Counted from the first letter of the stretch, positions 16,862 to 26,069 are shown. The stretch: DNA of 64,000 nucleotides from Microcella humidisoli (GCF_024362325.1 NZ_CP101497.1:1984001-2048000), one strand, 5' to 3'. The notes: generated from the letters alone by a model not told the origin. Program-made: numbers and translations.

Positions 16862-17557
16862 CTAGGAGCGCGCTCGGGCCGAGCGGCGAGAGATGATGGC
16901 GGCGGTCACGCCGATGATGCCAACGACGATTCCGAGAATGCCGAGCGTGCGAGCCACGAGATCGACGTTCGTCGCCCCGACGGCTGCGGAGGCGGCCGCC
17001 ACATCAGCGGGGGTGCTGTCTGAGTGGGAGACTCCTCCGTGGGTCTCGTCGACGGCCGCCGTGAGCGTGACCGACGGTACGTCGTCACCGGTCCATGTGA
17101 CCGACCCCTCGGTGCACGTCTGCGTCACGGGGAACTCGACGACATCGCCGACCTCTCCCGCGGGCAACTGCAGCGACAGGGCGAAGGTGTCTCGCAGACC
17201 GTCAGTCAGGCCACCGGTGGTCGAGGTGTACACGACCTGCCCGACACGATCGGTGATCGGGTCGCCACCGTGCACCGACTCGATCGGTTCTGCCAGGGGC
17301 ACACGTGCGGTCTCGACGCTCCAGGAGGGGTTGACGGTCGGTGTCACGCTCACGATCGTTTCGGGTAGATCGATCGTCACGACCTGGGTGGGCGAGCCGT
17401 CGCAGCCATGAGGAACAGCGAAGGTCACGACCGTGTACGAGCCGGCGGCCGTGCTGGACGCGGTCGCTGAGACGTGAGCGAGCGCGCTCGTGGGCACGGC
17501 GAGCGCGAGTGCGCTGCCGGCGAGCAGAGCGGCGGTGATGCGGGTGCGGTTGTTCAT
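16862..17557 (-). CDS. YcnI family (DUF1775) copper-associated exported protein
   Basis: 231 residues with signal peptide (ALAVPTSALA), then a mature start at His-Val-Ser, the monohistidine Cu(II) site known from Bacillus YcnI. The conserved Trp lies in NPSWSVE. The C-terminus has one transmembrane helix and a short basic tail. The frame stays open 28 codons further upstream, but that extension is Arg/His-rich and would spoil the signal peptide, so the ATG at MNNRTR is chosen (GGAAACGGAAC upstream). It is the middle gene of the copper-type operon, directly before CopC. Confidence 0.88.
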   Translation of the reverse strand: MNNRTRITAALLAGSALALAVPTSALAHVSATASSTAAGSYTVVTFAVPHGCDGSPTQVVTIDLPETIVSVTPTVNPSWSVETARVPLAEPIESVHGGDPITDRVGQVVYTSTTGGLTDGLRDTFALSLQLPAGEVGDVVEFPVTQTCTEGSVTWTGDDVPSVTLTAAVDETHGGVSHSDSTPADVAAASAAVGATNVDLVARTLGILGIVVGIIGVTAAIISRRSARARS

Positions 17558-17677
17558 GAGGTTCCGTTTCCTGTGTGGGGCGTGCGGCAACGCTCGGCCA
17601 TGCCCGGTGGGCACGGAGCGGCGAGCGTGCAGGGCACGCACAAAAGGGGAGAAGTGTGGGGTGCGGTTCAGCGTCGA

Positions 17678-18310
17678 TCAGGCCGCCGCGACGGCGGGTG
17701 GACCGCGCCGCTCGGGCAGGTCGAGGTGACGTGCCGCGACACGCATGGTGGCTCGTGCCCAGTCGGCCAGCAGCCTCGGTCGTGAGATGGGAGTCGGAGC
17801 GGTGCCGACATCGAAAGATCGTCGGAGCTCGGATCCGATCGTCGCCAGGGCCTTCGCGATCGCTGCGACGCCGCCGCGGAGCATGGCGTAGGCCAGCACT
17901 GCCGCTGCCAGGTGGCTGAGAACCATCGCCGATGTCAGCGCTGATTCGGCGCTTGCGTCATTCGCGACGGTGAGCAGTGCGGTGTGTTGTGCATGGTGCG
18001 CCCCGGAACCGAGGGGTGCGGTCGTCGAGCTGGAGGCGGTGGACGCGCCGAAGAACGAGAAGAAGGTGTGGAAGATGACCTGATCGAGCACCACGCCGGC
18101 GACGGTGCCGCGGCGCGACAGTCGCGAGCCGACGACCGCTGTGCCGAGCAGAGCGGACGCGAAGAGCGCGAGCACGAGTGCGACGAGCGAGGGGGTGCCC
18201 CCGCCGGCGAGGGCGTGCCCCGTGGCGGCCACGACCGTCGACACCGTCGCGACGATCCACGCCGACGCGAGTCGCGATCGACGCGATCTCAAGCGGTCGG
18301 ATGTCACCAT
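17678..18310 (-). CDS. Four-helix membrane protein at the head of the copper-type operon
   Basis: Unrecognised 210-residue integral membrane protein. Hydrophobic helices lie at about 15-33, 41-62, 70-88 and 125-146. Between helices 3 and 4 is a loop rich in Ser/Thr with GSGAHHAQHTA, a possible metal site, and His residues also occur in helix 3 (IFHTFF). The last about 50 residues are basic and cytosolic. Its place before YcnI and CopC suggests a copper-related role, perhaps as the membrane component. This is inferred from context only. GGAGAG precedes the ATG. Confidence 0.6.
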   Translation of the reverse strand: MVTSDRLRSRRSRLASAWIVATVSTVVAATGHALAGGGTPSLVALVLALFASALLGTAVVGSRLSRRGTVAGVVLDQVIFHTFFSFFGASTASSSTTAPLGSGAHHAQHTALLTVANDASAESALTSAMVLSHLAAAVLAYAMLRGGVAAIAKALATIGSELRRSFDVGTAPTPISRPRLLADWARATMRVAARHLDLPERRGPPAVAAA

Positions 18311-18495
18311 GGTCTCTCCAGCCTAGGGCCCGTCGGATGAGGGCTCGCAGAGTATTCGGAGAGCTCGGCCGACCGGTCTGCTTTCCACGCGACACCCGGG
18401 AGGGGCACGGTGCACGACGAACGTCGTCGCGCCGCGTTAGGCTCGCTGCAGGGTCGGCTCGCTGTCGATCCGCTGCCTGAATGAGGGGTGAGGCC

Positions 18496-19776
18496 ATGGC
18501 TCGCATCGGAGAGACCGCCGACCTGCTCAAGTGCTCGTTCTGCGGGAAGAGCCAGAAGCAGGTGCAGCAGCTCATCGCCGGCCCCGGCGTGTACATCTGC
18601 GACGAGTGTGTCGAGCTGTGCAACGAGATCATCGAAGAGCGACTGGCCGAATCGGGCGAGGCCGAGTCGGCCGAGTTCGACCTGCCGAAGCCGAAAGAGA
18701 TCTACGCCTTCCTCGAGGAGTACGTGATCGGGCAGGACGCGGCGAAGAAGTCGCTCTCGGTCGCCGTCTACAACCACTACAAGCGCATCCGGGCCCGCCA
18801 GACCATCACGGCGGCCGACCAGCTCGCCGACGACGTCGAGATCGCCAAGAGCAACATCCTGCTCATCGGCCCCACGGGCTGTGGCAAGACCTACCTGGCG
18901 CAGACGCTCGCGAAGCGCCTCAACGTGCCCTTCGCGGTCGCCGACGCGACGGCCCTCACCGAGGCGGGCTATGTCGGTGAAGATGTCGAGAACATCCTGC
19001 TCAAGCTTCTGCAGGCCGCCGACTTCGACGTCAAGCGGGCCGAGACCGGCATCATCTACATCGACGAGGTCGACAAGATCGCGCGCAAGGCCGAGAACCC
19101 GTCGATCACGCGCGACGTGTCGGGCGAGGGCGTGCAGCAGGCCCTGCTGAAGATCCTCGAGGGCACGGTCGCGAGCGTTCCGCCGCAGGGCGGGCGCAAG
19201 CACCCGCATCAGGAGTTCATCCAGATCGACACGACGAACGTGCTCTTCATCGTGGCGGGCGCCTTCGCGGGGCTCGAAGACATCATCAGCCAGCGCGCCG
19301 GCAAGCGCGGCATCGGTTTCGGCGCCCCGCTGCACGACAAGTCGCTCGAGAAGAACCTCTTCAGCGAGGTGCTGCCCGAAGACCTGCACAAGTTCGGGCT
19401 CATCCCCGAGTTCATCGGGCGCCTGCCCGTCGTCACGACCGTGACGCCGCTCGACCGCACCGCCCTCATCGAGATTCTCACGACGCCGAAGAACGCGCTC
19501 GTGCGGCAGTACCAGCGCATGTTCGAGATCGACGGCGTCGAGCTCGAGTTCGAGCAAGACGCGCTCGACGCGATCGCCGACCTCGCCGTGCTGCGGCAGA
19601 CGGGCGCGCGCGGCCTGCGGGCGATCCTCGAAGAGGTGCTCGGGCCGATCATGTTCGAGGTGCCGTCGCACGACGACGTCGAACGCATCGTCGTCACGCG
19701 CGACGCCGTCATGGAGAACGCGGCGCCCACGATCGTGCCCCGCAGCATCGCCCCCCGGCGCGAGAAGTCGGCCTAG
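18496..19776 (+). CDS. clpX: ATP-dependent Clp protease ATP-binding subunit ClpX
   Basis: AAA+ unfoldase that recognises tagged substrates and threads them into ClpP1P2. The N-terminal zinc-binding domain has CSFC...CDECVELC (about 10-40). The P-loop is GPTGCGKT, Walker B is [10 protein letters not shown], and the IGF-type ClpP-docking loop is seen as GIGFG. An ATG five codons upstream exists, but family members begin MARIGE, and GAGGGGTGAGG precedes this ATG. The length is 426 residues. A TAGGCT about 55 bases upstream is a candidate -10. Confidence 0.97.
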   Translation: MARIGETADLLKCSFCGKSQKQVQQLIAGPGVYICDECVELCNEIIEERLAESGEAESAEFDLPKPKEIYAFLEEYVIGQDAAKKSLSVAVYNHYKRIRARQTITAADQLADDVEIAKSNILLIGPTGCGKTYLAQTLAKRLNVPFAVADATALTEAGYVGEDVENILLKLLQAADFDVKRAETGIIYIDEVDKIARKAENPSITRDVSGEGVQQALLKILEGTVASVPPQGGRKHPHQEFIQIDTTNVLFIVAGAFAGLEDIISQRAGKRGIGFGAPLHDKSLEKNLFSEVLPEDLHKFGLIPEFIGRLPVVTTVTPLDRTALIEILTTPKNALVRQYQRMFEIDGVELEFEQDALDAIADLAVLRQTGARGLRAILEEVLGPIMFEVPSHDDVERIVVTRDAVMENAAPTIVPRSIAPRREKSA

Positions 19777-19786
19777 CCGCACGCTC

Positions 19787-20869
19787 ATGACCGAGCTCGC
19801 CGTCGGCACCGTCGACGGCGCGACCGCGCCCGCCGCGCTGCTGGCCGCGAAGTTCAACCGGCACACGTTCTGGTGCGGGCAGAGCGGATCGGGCAAGACC
19901 TACGCGCTCGGCGTCGTGCTCGAAGAGCTGCTGCTGCGCACCGAGCTGCCGCTCGTGATCGTCGACCCGAACGCCGACTTCGTGCGGCTCGGCGAGGTGC
20001 GCGAGGGGGTGGATGCGGAGATCGCGGCGGCACTGTCGGCCCGCGACATCCGCGTGCTGCGCCCCGCATCGTTGCCCGGCGACGACCTGCGAGCGCGGTT
20101 CTCGTCGATGCTGCCGCAGTCGAAGGCGGCCGTGCTGCGGCTCGACCCCATCGTCGATCGAGCCGAGTACAACGCGTTCCTGCATCTCAGCGCCGTCGGC
20201 GCTGCGGCCGAGGCGACGGCGCTCATGCAACAGCTGCTCGACTCGAGCGACCCGGGTCAGCGGGCCATCGCCCAGCGCATCGAGAACCTCGGGGTGCTCG
20301 ACTGGCAGATGTGGGCGGGGAAGCACGCGGCAGCGTCAGAGCTCATCGACGAGCGGCCCGATGCGACTGTGCTCGATGTCGGCGGGTTCGCGCATCCCGA
20401 TGAGGCGCTCACCGTCGTGCTGTCGGTGCTCGACGACCTGTGGCAGAAGCGCGAGCAGCGCCGACCCGTGCTCATCGTCATCGATGAGGCGCACAATGTG
20501 TGCTCGCCCGAGCTGTCGGGGCCGCTCGCGGTGGCGGTGCGCGAGCGCATCATCCAGATCGCCGCCGAAGGGCGCAAGTACGGGCTGTGGATGCTGCTGT
20601 CGACGCAGCGCCCCTCAAAGGTGCACCCGGGTGTCATCTCGCAGTGCGACAACCTCGGACTGATGAAGATGAGCTCGCCGGCCGATCTGGCTGAGCTCGG
20701 TTCAGTCTTCGGCTTCGTGCCGAGCGAGCTCATGGCCCGCGCGGCCGTCTTCGAGCAGGGGCAGGCGCTGCTCGCCGGAGGGTTCGCGCCCGCCGACGGG
20801 GTTGTGCGCATGCGCGCCAGATACACGCACGAGGGCGGCGCCGATGTGCGCGTGCCCGTTCGCGGCTGA
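19787..20869 (+). CDS. HerA-like ATPase (DUF87 domain)
   Basis: P-loop ATPase of the HerA/FtsK-like group, 360 residues, cytosolic. Walker A is GQSGSGKT (31-38), Walker B is VLIVIDEAHNV (about 226) and the sensor-like STQRPSKV follows. Between them lies an alpha-helical insert. Related proteins are predicted DNA-translocating ATPases, some of which work with a nuclease. No nuclease such as NurA is encoded here, so the partner and task remain unknown. The gene begins 10 bases after clpX and probably shares its transcript. Confidence 0.75.
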   Translation: MTELAVGTVDGATAPAALLAAKFNRHTFWCGQSGSGKTYALGVVLEELLLRTELPLVIVDPNADFVRLGEVREGVDAEIAAALSARDIRVLRPASLPGDDLRARFSSMLPQSKAAVLRLDPIVDRAEYNAFLHLSAVGAAAEATALMQQLLDSSDPGQRAIAQRIENLGVLDWQMWAGKHAAASELIDERPDATVLDVGGFAHPDEALTVVLSVLDDLWQKREQRRPVLIVIDEAHNVCSPELSGPLAVAVRERIIQIAAEGRKYGLWMLLSTQRPSKVHPGVISQCDNLGLMKMSSPADLAELGSVFGFVPSELMARAAVFEQGQALLAGGFAPADGVVRMRARYTHEGGADVRVPVRG

Positions 20870-20875
20870 GCGGGC

Positions 20876-20887
20876 TACCCTGGCGGC
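20876..20887 (+). promoter_or_regulatory. Leaderless -10 element of the PdxH-like gene
   Basis: TACCCT followed by GGCGGC and ATG, a six-base spacer without a Shine-Dalgarno sequence. Confidence 0.5.
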
Positions 20888-21412
20888 ATGAGCGAGTCTC
20901 TGCGCGACCGGTTGCGGGCGCTGCCCGCCTTCCCCGACGAGCTGCCTGAGTTCGACCCCGCGGTCGCCCCGGCGACGGCGCACGAGCTGTTTCTGCAGTG
21001 GCTCGACGATGCGCTGGCCCGCGGGGTCGCGCAGCCGCACGCCTGCACGCTGTCGACAGCGGGACCGACGGGGCACGTGACGGCGCGCACGCTCATCCTG
21101 AAAGATCTCGTCGACGGCCAGTGGGTGTTCGCGGGGGCGCGTTCGACCCGCAAGGGCATCGACCTCGCCGCGAACCCCAGTGCGGCCCTCACTTTCTACT
21201 GGCCCGAGGTGGGGCGGCAGGTACGCATCACGGGCGAGGTCGAAGAGTTGCCGAGCGCGGTCGCCGCGGCCGACTGGGCCGCGCGCCCGGCGGTGACCGA
21301 GCCGCACAACCCCGACTGGGCGGCGTGGGCGCTGACGCCCACCGAGGTCGAGTTCTGGCAGGCGCGGCACGACCGCCAGCACGTTCGGCACTGGTACCGC
21401 ACGGCGCACTAG
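20888..21412 (+). CDS. Pyridoxamine 5'-phosphate oxidase family protein, PdxH-like
   Basis: FMN-dependent split-barrel protein, 174 residues. Motifs follow PdxH: TARTLILKD (FMN phosphate), FAGARSTRKGIDLAANP, and FYWPEVGRQVRITGEVEEL. At the C-terminus FWQARHDRQHVRHWY resembles the PLP-contact motif RxxxH. It is some 35-40 residues shorter than standard PdxH, mainly at the N-terminus and near the end, so it may be a paralogue with another substrate and not the vitamin B6 salvage enzyme itself. Confidence 0.75.
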   Translation: MSESLRDRLRALPAFPDELPEFDPAVAPATAHELFLQWLDDALARGVAQPHACTLSTAGPTGHVTARTLILKDLVDGQWVFAGARSTRKGIDLAANPSAALTFYWPEVGRQVRITGEVEELPSAVAAADWAARPAVTEPHNPDWAAWALTPTEVEFWQARHDRQHVRHWYRTAH

Positions 21413-21433
21413 CCCCCGGCACCCCCGCGCGCG

Positions 21434-21490
21434 TCCACGATCCCGCGCCCCGCGCGACTCCACCATCCCGCGGGCGTCCGCCATCCCGCG
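21434..21490. repeat. Three imperfect 14-bp units
   Basis: TCCACGATCCCGCG, TCCACCATCCCGCG and TCCGCCATCCCGCG start at 21434, 21459 and 21477, just after the PdxH-like stop. They are non-coding and of unknown function. Confidence 0.6.
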
Positions 21491-21491
21491 C

Positions 21492-21588
21492 CTCCACAAT
21501 TCAGGAGTCGCGTCGCGCTCGTCGCGCCCGCCGGCCGTCCGCCGGCGTGTCGCGGGTGTTTCCTGCCGCGTGTTCCTGAGTTGTGGAG
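21492..21588. repeat. Separated inverted repeat before the ROK promoter
   Basis: CTCCACAATTCAGGA (21492-21506) and TCCTGAGTTGTGGAG (21574-21588) are inverted copies with one mismatch, 67 bases apart. The stretch between is CG-rich with smaller dyads. It could be a REP-type element or a folded transcript end for the genes to the left. Confidence 0.6.
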
Positions 21589-21605
21589 ATCGCCGACGCG
21601 GGGTG

Positions 21606-21658
21606 TTGACATGCTTCCGAACTTCATTCTATGGTTTGTTTAGTTCTGAAGTAAGAAC
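21606..21658 (+). promoter_or_regulatory. Promoter and putative operator of the alpha-glucoside operon
   Basis: A perfect TTGACA (-35) is followed after 18 bases by TATGGT (-10) in a locally AT-rich stretch. Just downstream, GTTCT-N6-AGAAC (21643-21658) is a dyad well placed for repression by the ROK protein encoded next. ROK proteins are known to bind AT-rich dyads at their own promoters. Confidence 0.6.
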
Positions 21659-21681
21659 GGCACTCACGATAGGGATCAGCA

Positions 21682-22902
21682 ATGGCGCTTCGCCCGATGG
21701 CACGCACCGACGTCAACCGGTCCGCGATCCTCGCGCACCTGGGGGCGCACGGTCCCGCCTCGCGCGCCGAGCTCGCCCGCTCGCTGTCGCTCTCGCCGGC
21801 CCTCATGACGCAGCTCTCGAAAGATCTCATCTCCGACGGGCTCATCCGCGAGCTCGCCCACCAGGCCAGCCAGGGCGGGCGCCCCGCGCGCATGCTCGGG
21901 CTCGTCGCGAGCGCCGGTCGGGCCGTCGGGGTCAAGGTCGCTGCCGACCACCTCGCCTTCGTCGAGGTCGGCATCGACGGCACAGTCGGCCGCACTGCGA
22001 GCGAGCCCTTCGACGCCGCCGCGAGCACGATGCTCGCCGTTCTCGCCGACCGCCTGCGCCGCTTCATCGCAGGCGGCGCCGACACCCCGCTGCTGGGCAT
22101 CGGCGTCGGGGTTCCGGGCGACGTGGATGCGCAGGGCACCGGCATCGTCAACTCCACCCAACTCGGCTGGACCAACGCGCCGATCGGCTCGAGCCTGCGC
22201 CGCGAGCTGGGGCTGCCCGTGCTGGTCGAGAACAACGTGAACGCCGTGGCCATGGCCGAGCGGCTCTACGGCCTCGGCCGACGCCACGCCCACTTCCTCG
22301 TCGTGACGATCGGCACCGGCGTCGGTGCGGCGATCGTGATCGACGGTGCGATCGTGCGCGGTACGCGCGGCGGAGCCGGTGAGATCGGCCACATCCCGGT
22401 GCGCGAAGAGGGCCCGCGCTGCAGCTGCGGCAACCGCGGCTGCCTCGAGACCTTCATCAGTGAGGGTGCGCTCGTGCGCATCGCCCGTGAGCGCGGCATC
22501 ATCGCGACCGATGCCGGCATCGGCGCGCTGCGCGACGCTGCTGCCGCGGGCGACGCGGCCGCGACGACGGTCTTCAGCGAGGCGGGGCACCTGCTCGGCC
22601 GCACGCTCGCGGGTCTCGTGCACGCGCTCGATCCCGAGGTCATCATCCTGCTCGGCGAGGGCACGACCGATTGGGCGCACTGGTCGTTCGGCTTCGAGCC
22701 CGCGTTCCGCGCCGCGCTCATGCCGTCGCGTCGCGGCGTGGCGGTGGCGGTCGAGAGCTGGCAGGACGACAGCTGGGCCCAGGGCGCGGCGACGCTCGTG
22801 CTGGCGACGCCGTTCGACGCCGACGGCGTCGCGGGCGAGCAGGGCGACCTCGTGCGTCAGCGCCTGGTCGAGCAGGCGGCGCCGCAGGGGGAGCCCTCGT
22901 GA
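21682..22902 (+). CDS. ROK family transcriptional regulator
   Basis: 406 residues with an N-terminal winged helix (about 10-60, AELARSLSLSPALMTQLSKDLISDGLI) joined to a sugar-kinase-like ROK domain. The latter has the phosphate loop VTIGTGVGAAIV and the zinc motif GHIPVREE...CSCGNRGCLET. The DNA-binding domain marks it as a NagC/XylR-type regulator and not a kinase. It heads the sugar operon, and its stop overlaps the first permease start, so it is probably a locally acting repressor released by the transported sugar (inference). Confidence 0.9.
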   Translation: MALRPMARTDVNRSAILAHLGAHGPASRAELARSLSLSPALMTQLSKDLISDGLIRELAHQASQGGRPARMLGLVASAGRAVGVKVAADHLAFVEVGIDGTVGRTASEPFDAAASTMLAVLADRLRRFIAGGADTPLLGIGVGVPGDVDAQGTGIVNSTQLGWTNAPIGSSLRRELGLPVLVENNVNAVAMAERLYGLGRRHAHFLVVTIGTGVGAAIVIDGAIVRGTRGGAGEIGHIPVREEGPRCSCGNRGCLETFISEGALVRIARERGIIATDAGIGALRDAAAAGDAAATTVFSEAGHLLGRTLAGLVHALDPEVIILLGEGTTDWAHWSFGFEPAFRAALMPSRRGVAVAVESWQDDSWAQGAATLVLATPFDADGVAGEQGDLVRQRLVEQAAPQGEPS

Positions 22903-23852
22903 GCGTGTCGACCCTGCAGACGAGCCTCGTCGACCGCGCCCCGGTCGCGCCGGTCAGCGCCCCCGTGCGTCCGCGGAAGAAGCGGGGCTGGCGCTACGGC
23001 CTCACGGTCGCGGCGTTCCTGCTGCCGAGCGCCGTGCCGCTGCTGCTGTTCGTGCTCGTGCCGATGGTCGCGGCCGCGTGGATCAGCCTCAACGACTGGA
23101 ACCTCATCACGCCGATGCAGTTCGTCGGCATCGACAACTTCGTGCAGCTGCTGAACGACCCCGCCACGGCGAGCGTCTTCGGCAACACCCTGTACTACAT
23201 CCTCGGCTACCTGCCGCTGGTCTACGTCGGCGGCCTGCTGCTGGCGCTCGGGCTCAACCGCACGCTCAAGGGCCGGGCGTTCTGGCGCGGCATCTACTTC
23301 TTGCCCGTGGTCACGAGCTGGATCGCCGTGGCGATCGTGTGGCGCTGGCTCCTCAACCCGAGCAACGGCGTGGTCAACACGGTGCTCGGCTGGGTCGGCA
23401 TCGACGGCCCCGGCTGGTGGACCGAGCCCGCGTGGTCGATGCCCTCGATCATCCTCGCGAGCGCGTGGAAGGACCTCGGCTTCGTCATGGTCATCCTGCT
23501 CGCGGGCCTGCAGGCCATCAACCCCGAACTCTACGACGCGGCGAAGGTCGACGGTGCGAACGCGTGGCAGCGCTTCCGCAGCGTGACGCTGCCGATGCTG
23601 AGCCCGAGCACGTTCTTCGTCGTCGTGATTTCACTCATCAACGGCTTCCAGGTCTTCGACCAGGTCTATGCGATGACGGGCGGCGGCCCGGCGGGCTCGA
23701 GCCAGGTCGTCGTGCAGCAGATCTACGACCTCACGTTCCGCTACGGCGCGGCCGGCGAGGCGGCGGCCCTGTCATGGATGCTCTTCGCCGTCATCCTCGC
23801 CGTCACCGTCGTGCAGATCATCGGCCAGAAGCGGTGGGTGCACTATGCGTGA
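22899..23852 (+). CDS. Carbohydrate ABC transporter permease, MalF-type
   Basis: Inner-membrane subunit of a CUT1 sugar importer, 317 residues and six predicted helices. After a basic N-terminus comes YGLTVAAFLLPSAVPLLLFVLVPMV. The EAA loop that docks the ATPase is NPELYDAAKVDGANAWQRFRSVTLPML. The GTG start overlaps the ROK stop (GTGA) and has GGGGGAG upstream, so the long open frame before it is not used. It pairs with the next gene. Confidence 0.92.
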   Translation: MSVSTLQTSLVDRAPVAPVSAPVRPRKKRGWRYGLTVAAFLLPSAVPLLLFVLVPMVAAAWISLNDWNLITPMQFVGIDNFVQLLNDPATASVFGNTLYYILGYLPLVYVGGLLLALGLNRTLKGRAFWRGIYFLPVVTSWIAVAIVWRWLLNPSNGVVNTVLGWVGIDGPGWWTEPAWSMPSIILASAWKDLGFVMVILLAGLQAINPELYDAAKVDGANAWQRFRSVTLPMLSPSTFFVVVISLINGFQVFDQVYAMTGGGPAGSSQVVVQQIYDLTFRYGAAGEAAALSWMLFAVILAVTVVQIIGQKRWVHYA

Positions 23853-24672
23853 GCGCACCACGAGCCGCACGAGCTGGGTCGTGCTGCACATCGCGATCAT
23901 CCTCGGCGCGCTGGCGATGTTCTTCCCGTTCCTGTGGACGTTCGTCACCTCGATCACGCCGGGAGCGGGCTTCTCGATCACGCCCCAGCTCTGGCCCGAG
24001 AACCCCTCGTTCGAGGCCTACGCCACGCTCTTCACCGAGCGGCCCTTCGGGCGCGTCGTGCTCAACAGCCTCATGCTCGCCGTCATCACGACGCTCGTGC
24101 AGCTGTTCACGAGTGCGACGGCGGCGTACGCCTTCAGTCGGCTGCCGTTCCGCGGGCGGGGGATCGTGTTCGCGGTCTACCTCGCGACGATGATGGTGCC
24201 GCTGCAGGTGCTCGTCGTGCCGCTGTTCGCCGAGCTCAAGGCCTTCGGTCTGCTCAACACCTACCTCGGCGCCCTGCTGCCGACCTTCGCGAGCGCCTTC
24301 GGCATCTTCCTGCTGCGGCAGGCCATCAACCAGGTGCCGCGCGAGCTCGACGAGGCGGCGACGCTTGACGGCGCCGGCCACTTCCGCATCTTCTTCTCCA
24401 TCGTGCTGCCGAACATCAAGCCGGCGCTCGCGACGCTCACGATCTTCGCCTTCATGGGCAGCTGGAACAGCTTCCTGTGGCCGCTCATCGTGCTGCGCGA
24501 CCCCGAGCTACAGACGCTGCCGATCGCGCTCGCCGGACTGCAGGGCCAGTACACGACGGCGTGGGACGTCGTCATGGCCGGCTCGGTCGTGAGCATCCTG
24601 CCGATGCTCGCGCTCTACATCTTCGCCCAGAAGTACATCATCCAGGGCGTCGCCAGCTCGGGGCTCAAGTAG
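23845..24672 (+). CDS. Carbohydrate ABC transporter permease, MalG-type
   Basis: Second membrane subunit of the CUT1 importer, 275 residues. Six helices are visible. The EAA motif is PRELDEAATLDGAGHFRIFFSIVLPNIKP and the end ASSGLK is of MalG type. The start overlaps the first permease by eight bases. No ATPase gene occurs in the operon, so a shared MsiK/MalK-type ATPase elsewhere is expected (known for actinobacterial CUT1 systems). Confidence 0.93.
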   Translation: MRERTTSRTSWVVLHIAIILGALAMFFPFLWTFVTSITPGAGFSITPQLWPENPSFEAYATLFTERPFGRVVLNSLMLAVITTLVQLFTSATAAYAFSRLPFRGRGIVFAVYLATMMVPLQVLVVPLFAELKAFGLLNTYLGALLPTFASAFGIFLLRQAINQVPRELDEAATLDGAGHFRIFFSIVLPNIKPALATLTIFAFMGSWNSFLWPLIVLRDPELQTLPIALAGLQGQYTTAWDVVMAGSVVSILPMLALYIFAQKYIIQGVASSGLK

Positions 24673-24740
24673 TCCCCGAGAACCACCCATCCGAATGATC
24701 CGCACCACCGGTACCGAATATCAAAGGAGATAGCACTCAC

Positions 24741-25985
24741 ATGAAGCGTTCACTCATCGCCGCGGCCGGCATCGCCGCCGCCTCGGCCCTGGTGCTCGGC
24801 GGTTGCGCCGCGCAGCCGGCCGAGCCCGAGGGCCCCGTCACCATCACCTACAGCAACTTCATCTCGGCGGGAGGCAACGAGGAGAACCTCGCGGCCATCG
24901 TCGAGGCCTTCGAAGCCGAGAACCCGAACATCACGGTCGAGGTCGAGACGCTGCCCTACGGCGACTACTTCACGGCGCTGCAGACCGACCTCGCGGCCGG
25001 CACGATCGCCGACGTCGTCGACACCGACTTCGGGTTCTTCCAGACCCTCGCCGACTCGGGCGCTCTCGCGCCGCTCGAGATCGCCAACCCCGAGGCCTAC
25101 CGCGAGTCGCTCGTCGACGCGTACTCGCGCGACGGCGTGAGCTACGGCCTGCCGAGCTCGTTCTCGGCCGTGGTGCTCTACTACAACGCCGACCTGTTCG
25201 ACCAGGCCGGTCTCGAGTACCCGACCGCCGACTGGACGTGGGAGGACGAGCAGGCCGCCGCTGAGGCGATCACCGCGCTCGGCGACGGCATCTGGGGCAG
25301 CCACCAGCCGGTGTCGTTCTTCGAGTACTACAAGGTGCTCGCGCAGAACGGCGAGTCGTTCCTCAACGACGACCGCACCGCGGTGGCGTTCAACACGCCG
25401 GGCGGCATCGAGGCGGCCGAGTGGCTCGTGAACAAGAGCGGCACGGTCATGCCGACGATCGAGCAGGGTCAGGGCACGCCCGACTTCGACACCAACCTGT
25501 TCGTCGAGGGCAAGCTCGGCATGCTGCACACCGGCATCTGGGTGTTCGGCGCCGTCGCCGATGTGCCGTTCACGTGGGACATCGCCGTCGAGCCCGGCAA
25601 CACGCAGCAGGCCAGTGGTGTCTTCTCGAACGCGGTCGGGGTCTCGGCCACGTCGGAGAACGTCGAGGCGGCCACGCTCTTCGCCGAGTTCCTGACGTCG
25701 TCGCAGACGATGGTCGACGTGCGTCTCGAGTCGGGGTGGGAGCTTCCGCCGATCAGCGACGAATCGCAGCTCGCGGTCTACCTGACGAAAGACAACCCGG
25801 CCAACCGCCAGGCGGTCTTCGACTCGCTCGACGGCATCGCGATCCAGCCGATCGTGGCGACGGGCCAGCAGGAGATGCAGGACATCATGAATGAAGAGCT
25901 CATCGAGGCGCAGGCCGGCCGCAAGTCGGTCGCCGACGCCCTGGCGAGCGCCGAAGAGCGCATCAACGCCGTCATCGGCGGCTAG
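24741..25985 (+). CDS. Sugar ABC transporter substrate-binding lipoprotein
   Basis: Extracytoplasmic solute-binding protein of the CUT1 family, 414 residues. The signal peptide ends at lipobox LVLGGC, which anchors it to the membrane. The mature part has the two-lobe pattern of family 1 (PEVTIT-like start, VDTDFGFFQTLADSG, GLPSSFSAVVLYYNADLFDQAGLEYP). AAAGGAG precedes the ATG. Its ligand should be an alpha-glucoside given the GH15-like and GH31 enzymes next to it (inference). A stable hairpin follows the gene. Confidence 0.92.
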   Translation: MKRSLIAAAGIAAASALVLGGCAAQPAEPEGPVTITYSNFISAGGNEENLAAIVEAFEAENPNITVEVETLPYGDYFTALQTDLAAGTIADVVDTDFGFFQTLADSGALAPLEIANPEAYRESLVDAYSRDGVSYGLPSSFSAVVLYYNADLFDQAGLEYPTADWTWEDEQAAAEAITALGDGIWGSHQPVSFFEYYKVLAQNGESFLNDDRTAVAFNTPGGIEAAEWLVNKSGTVMPTIEQGQGTPDFDTNLFVEGKLGMLHTGIWVFGAVADVPFTWDIAVEPGNTQQASGVFSNAVGVSATSENVEAATLFAEFLTSSQTMVDVRLESGWELPPISDESQLAVYLTKDNPANRQAVFDSLDGIAIQPIVATGQQEMQDIMNEELIEAQAGRKSVADALASAEERINAVIGG

Positions 25986-26005
25986 TCCAGCCCTTCACCC
26001 GGAGC

Positions 26006-26038
26006 GGGGTTCCGGCGCGCTATGGCCGCCGGAACCCC
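26006..26038 (+). terminator. Hairpin after the binding-protein gene
   Basis: A perfect 12-bp stem (GGGGTTCCGGCG and complement) with a nine-base loop, 20 bases after the stop and before the GH15-like gene of the same operon. It probably acts as a partial terminator or mRNA stabiliser that keeps binding protein in excess. Confidence 0.65.
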
Positions 26039-26069
26039 CTCCCTCGGCACGCCCCGGAGGGCCATCCGC

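Noticed and set aside
19787..20869. HerA-NurA or SIR2-HerA defence system
   Set aside because: Only the ATPase is present, coupled to clpX; no nuclease or SIR2 gene is adjacent.
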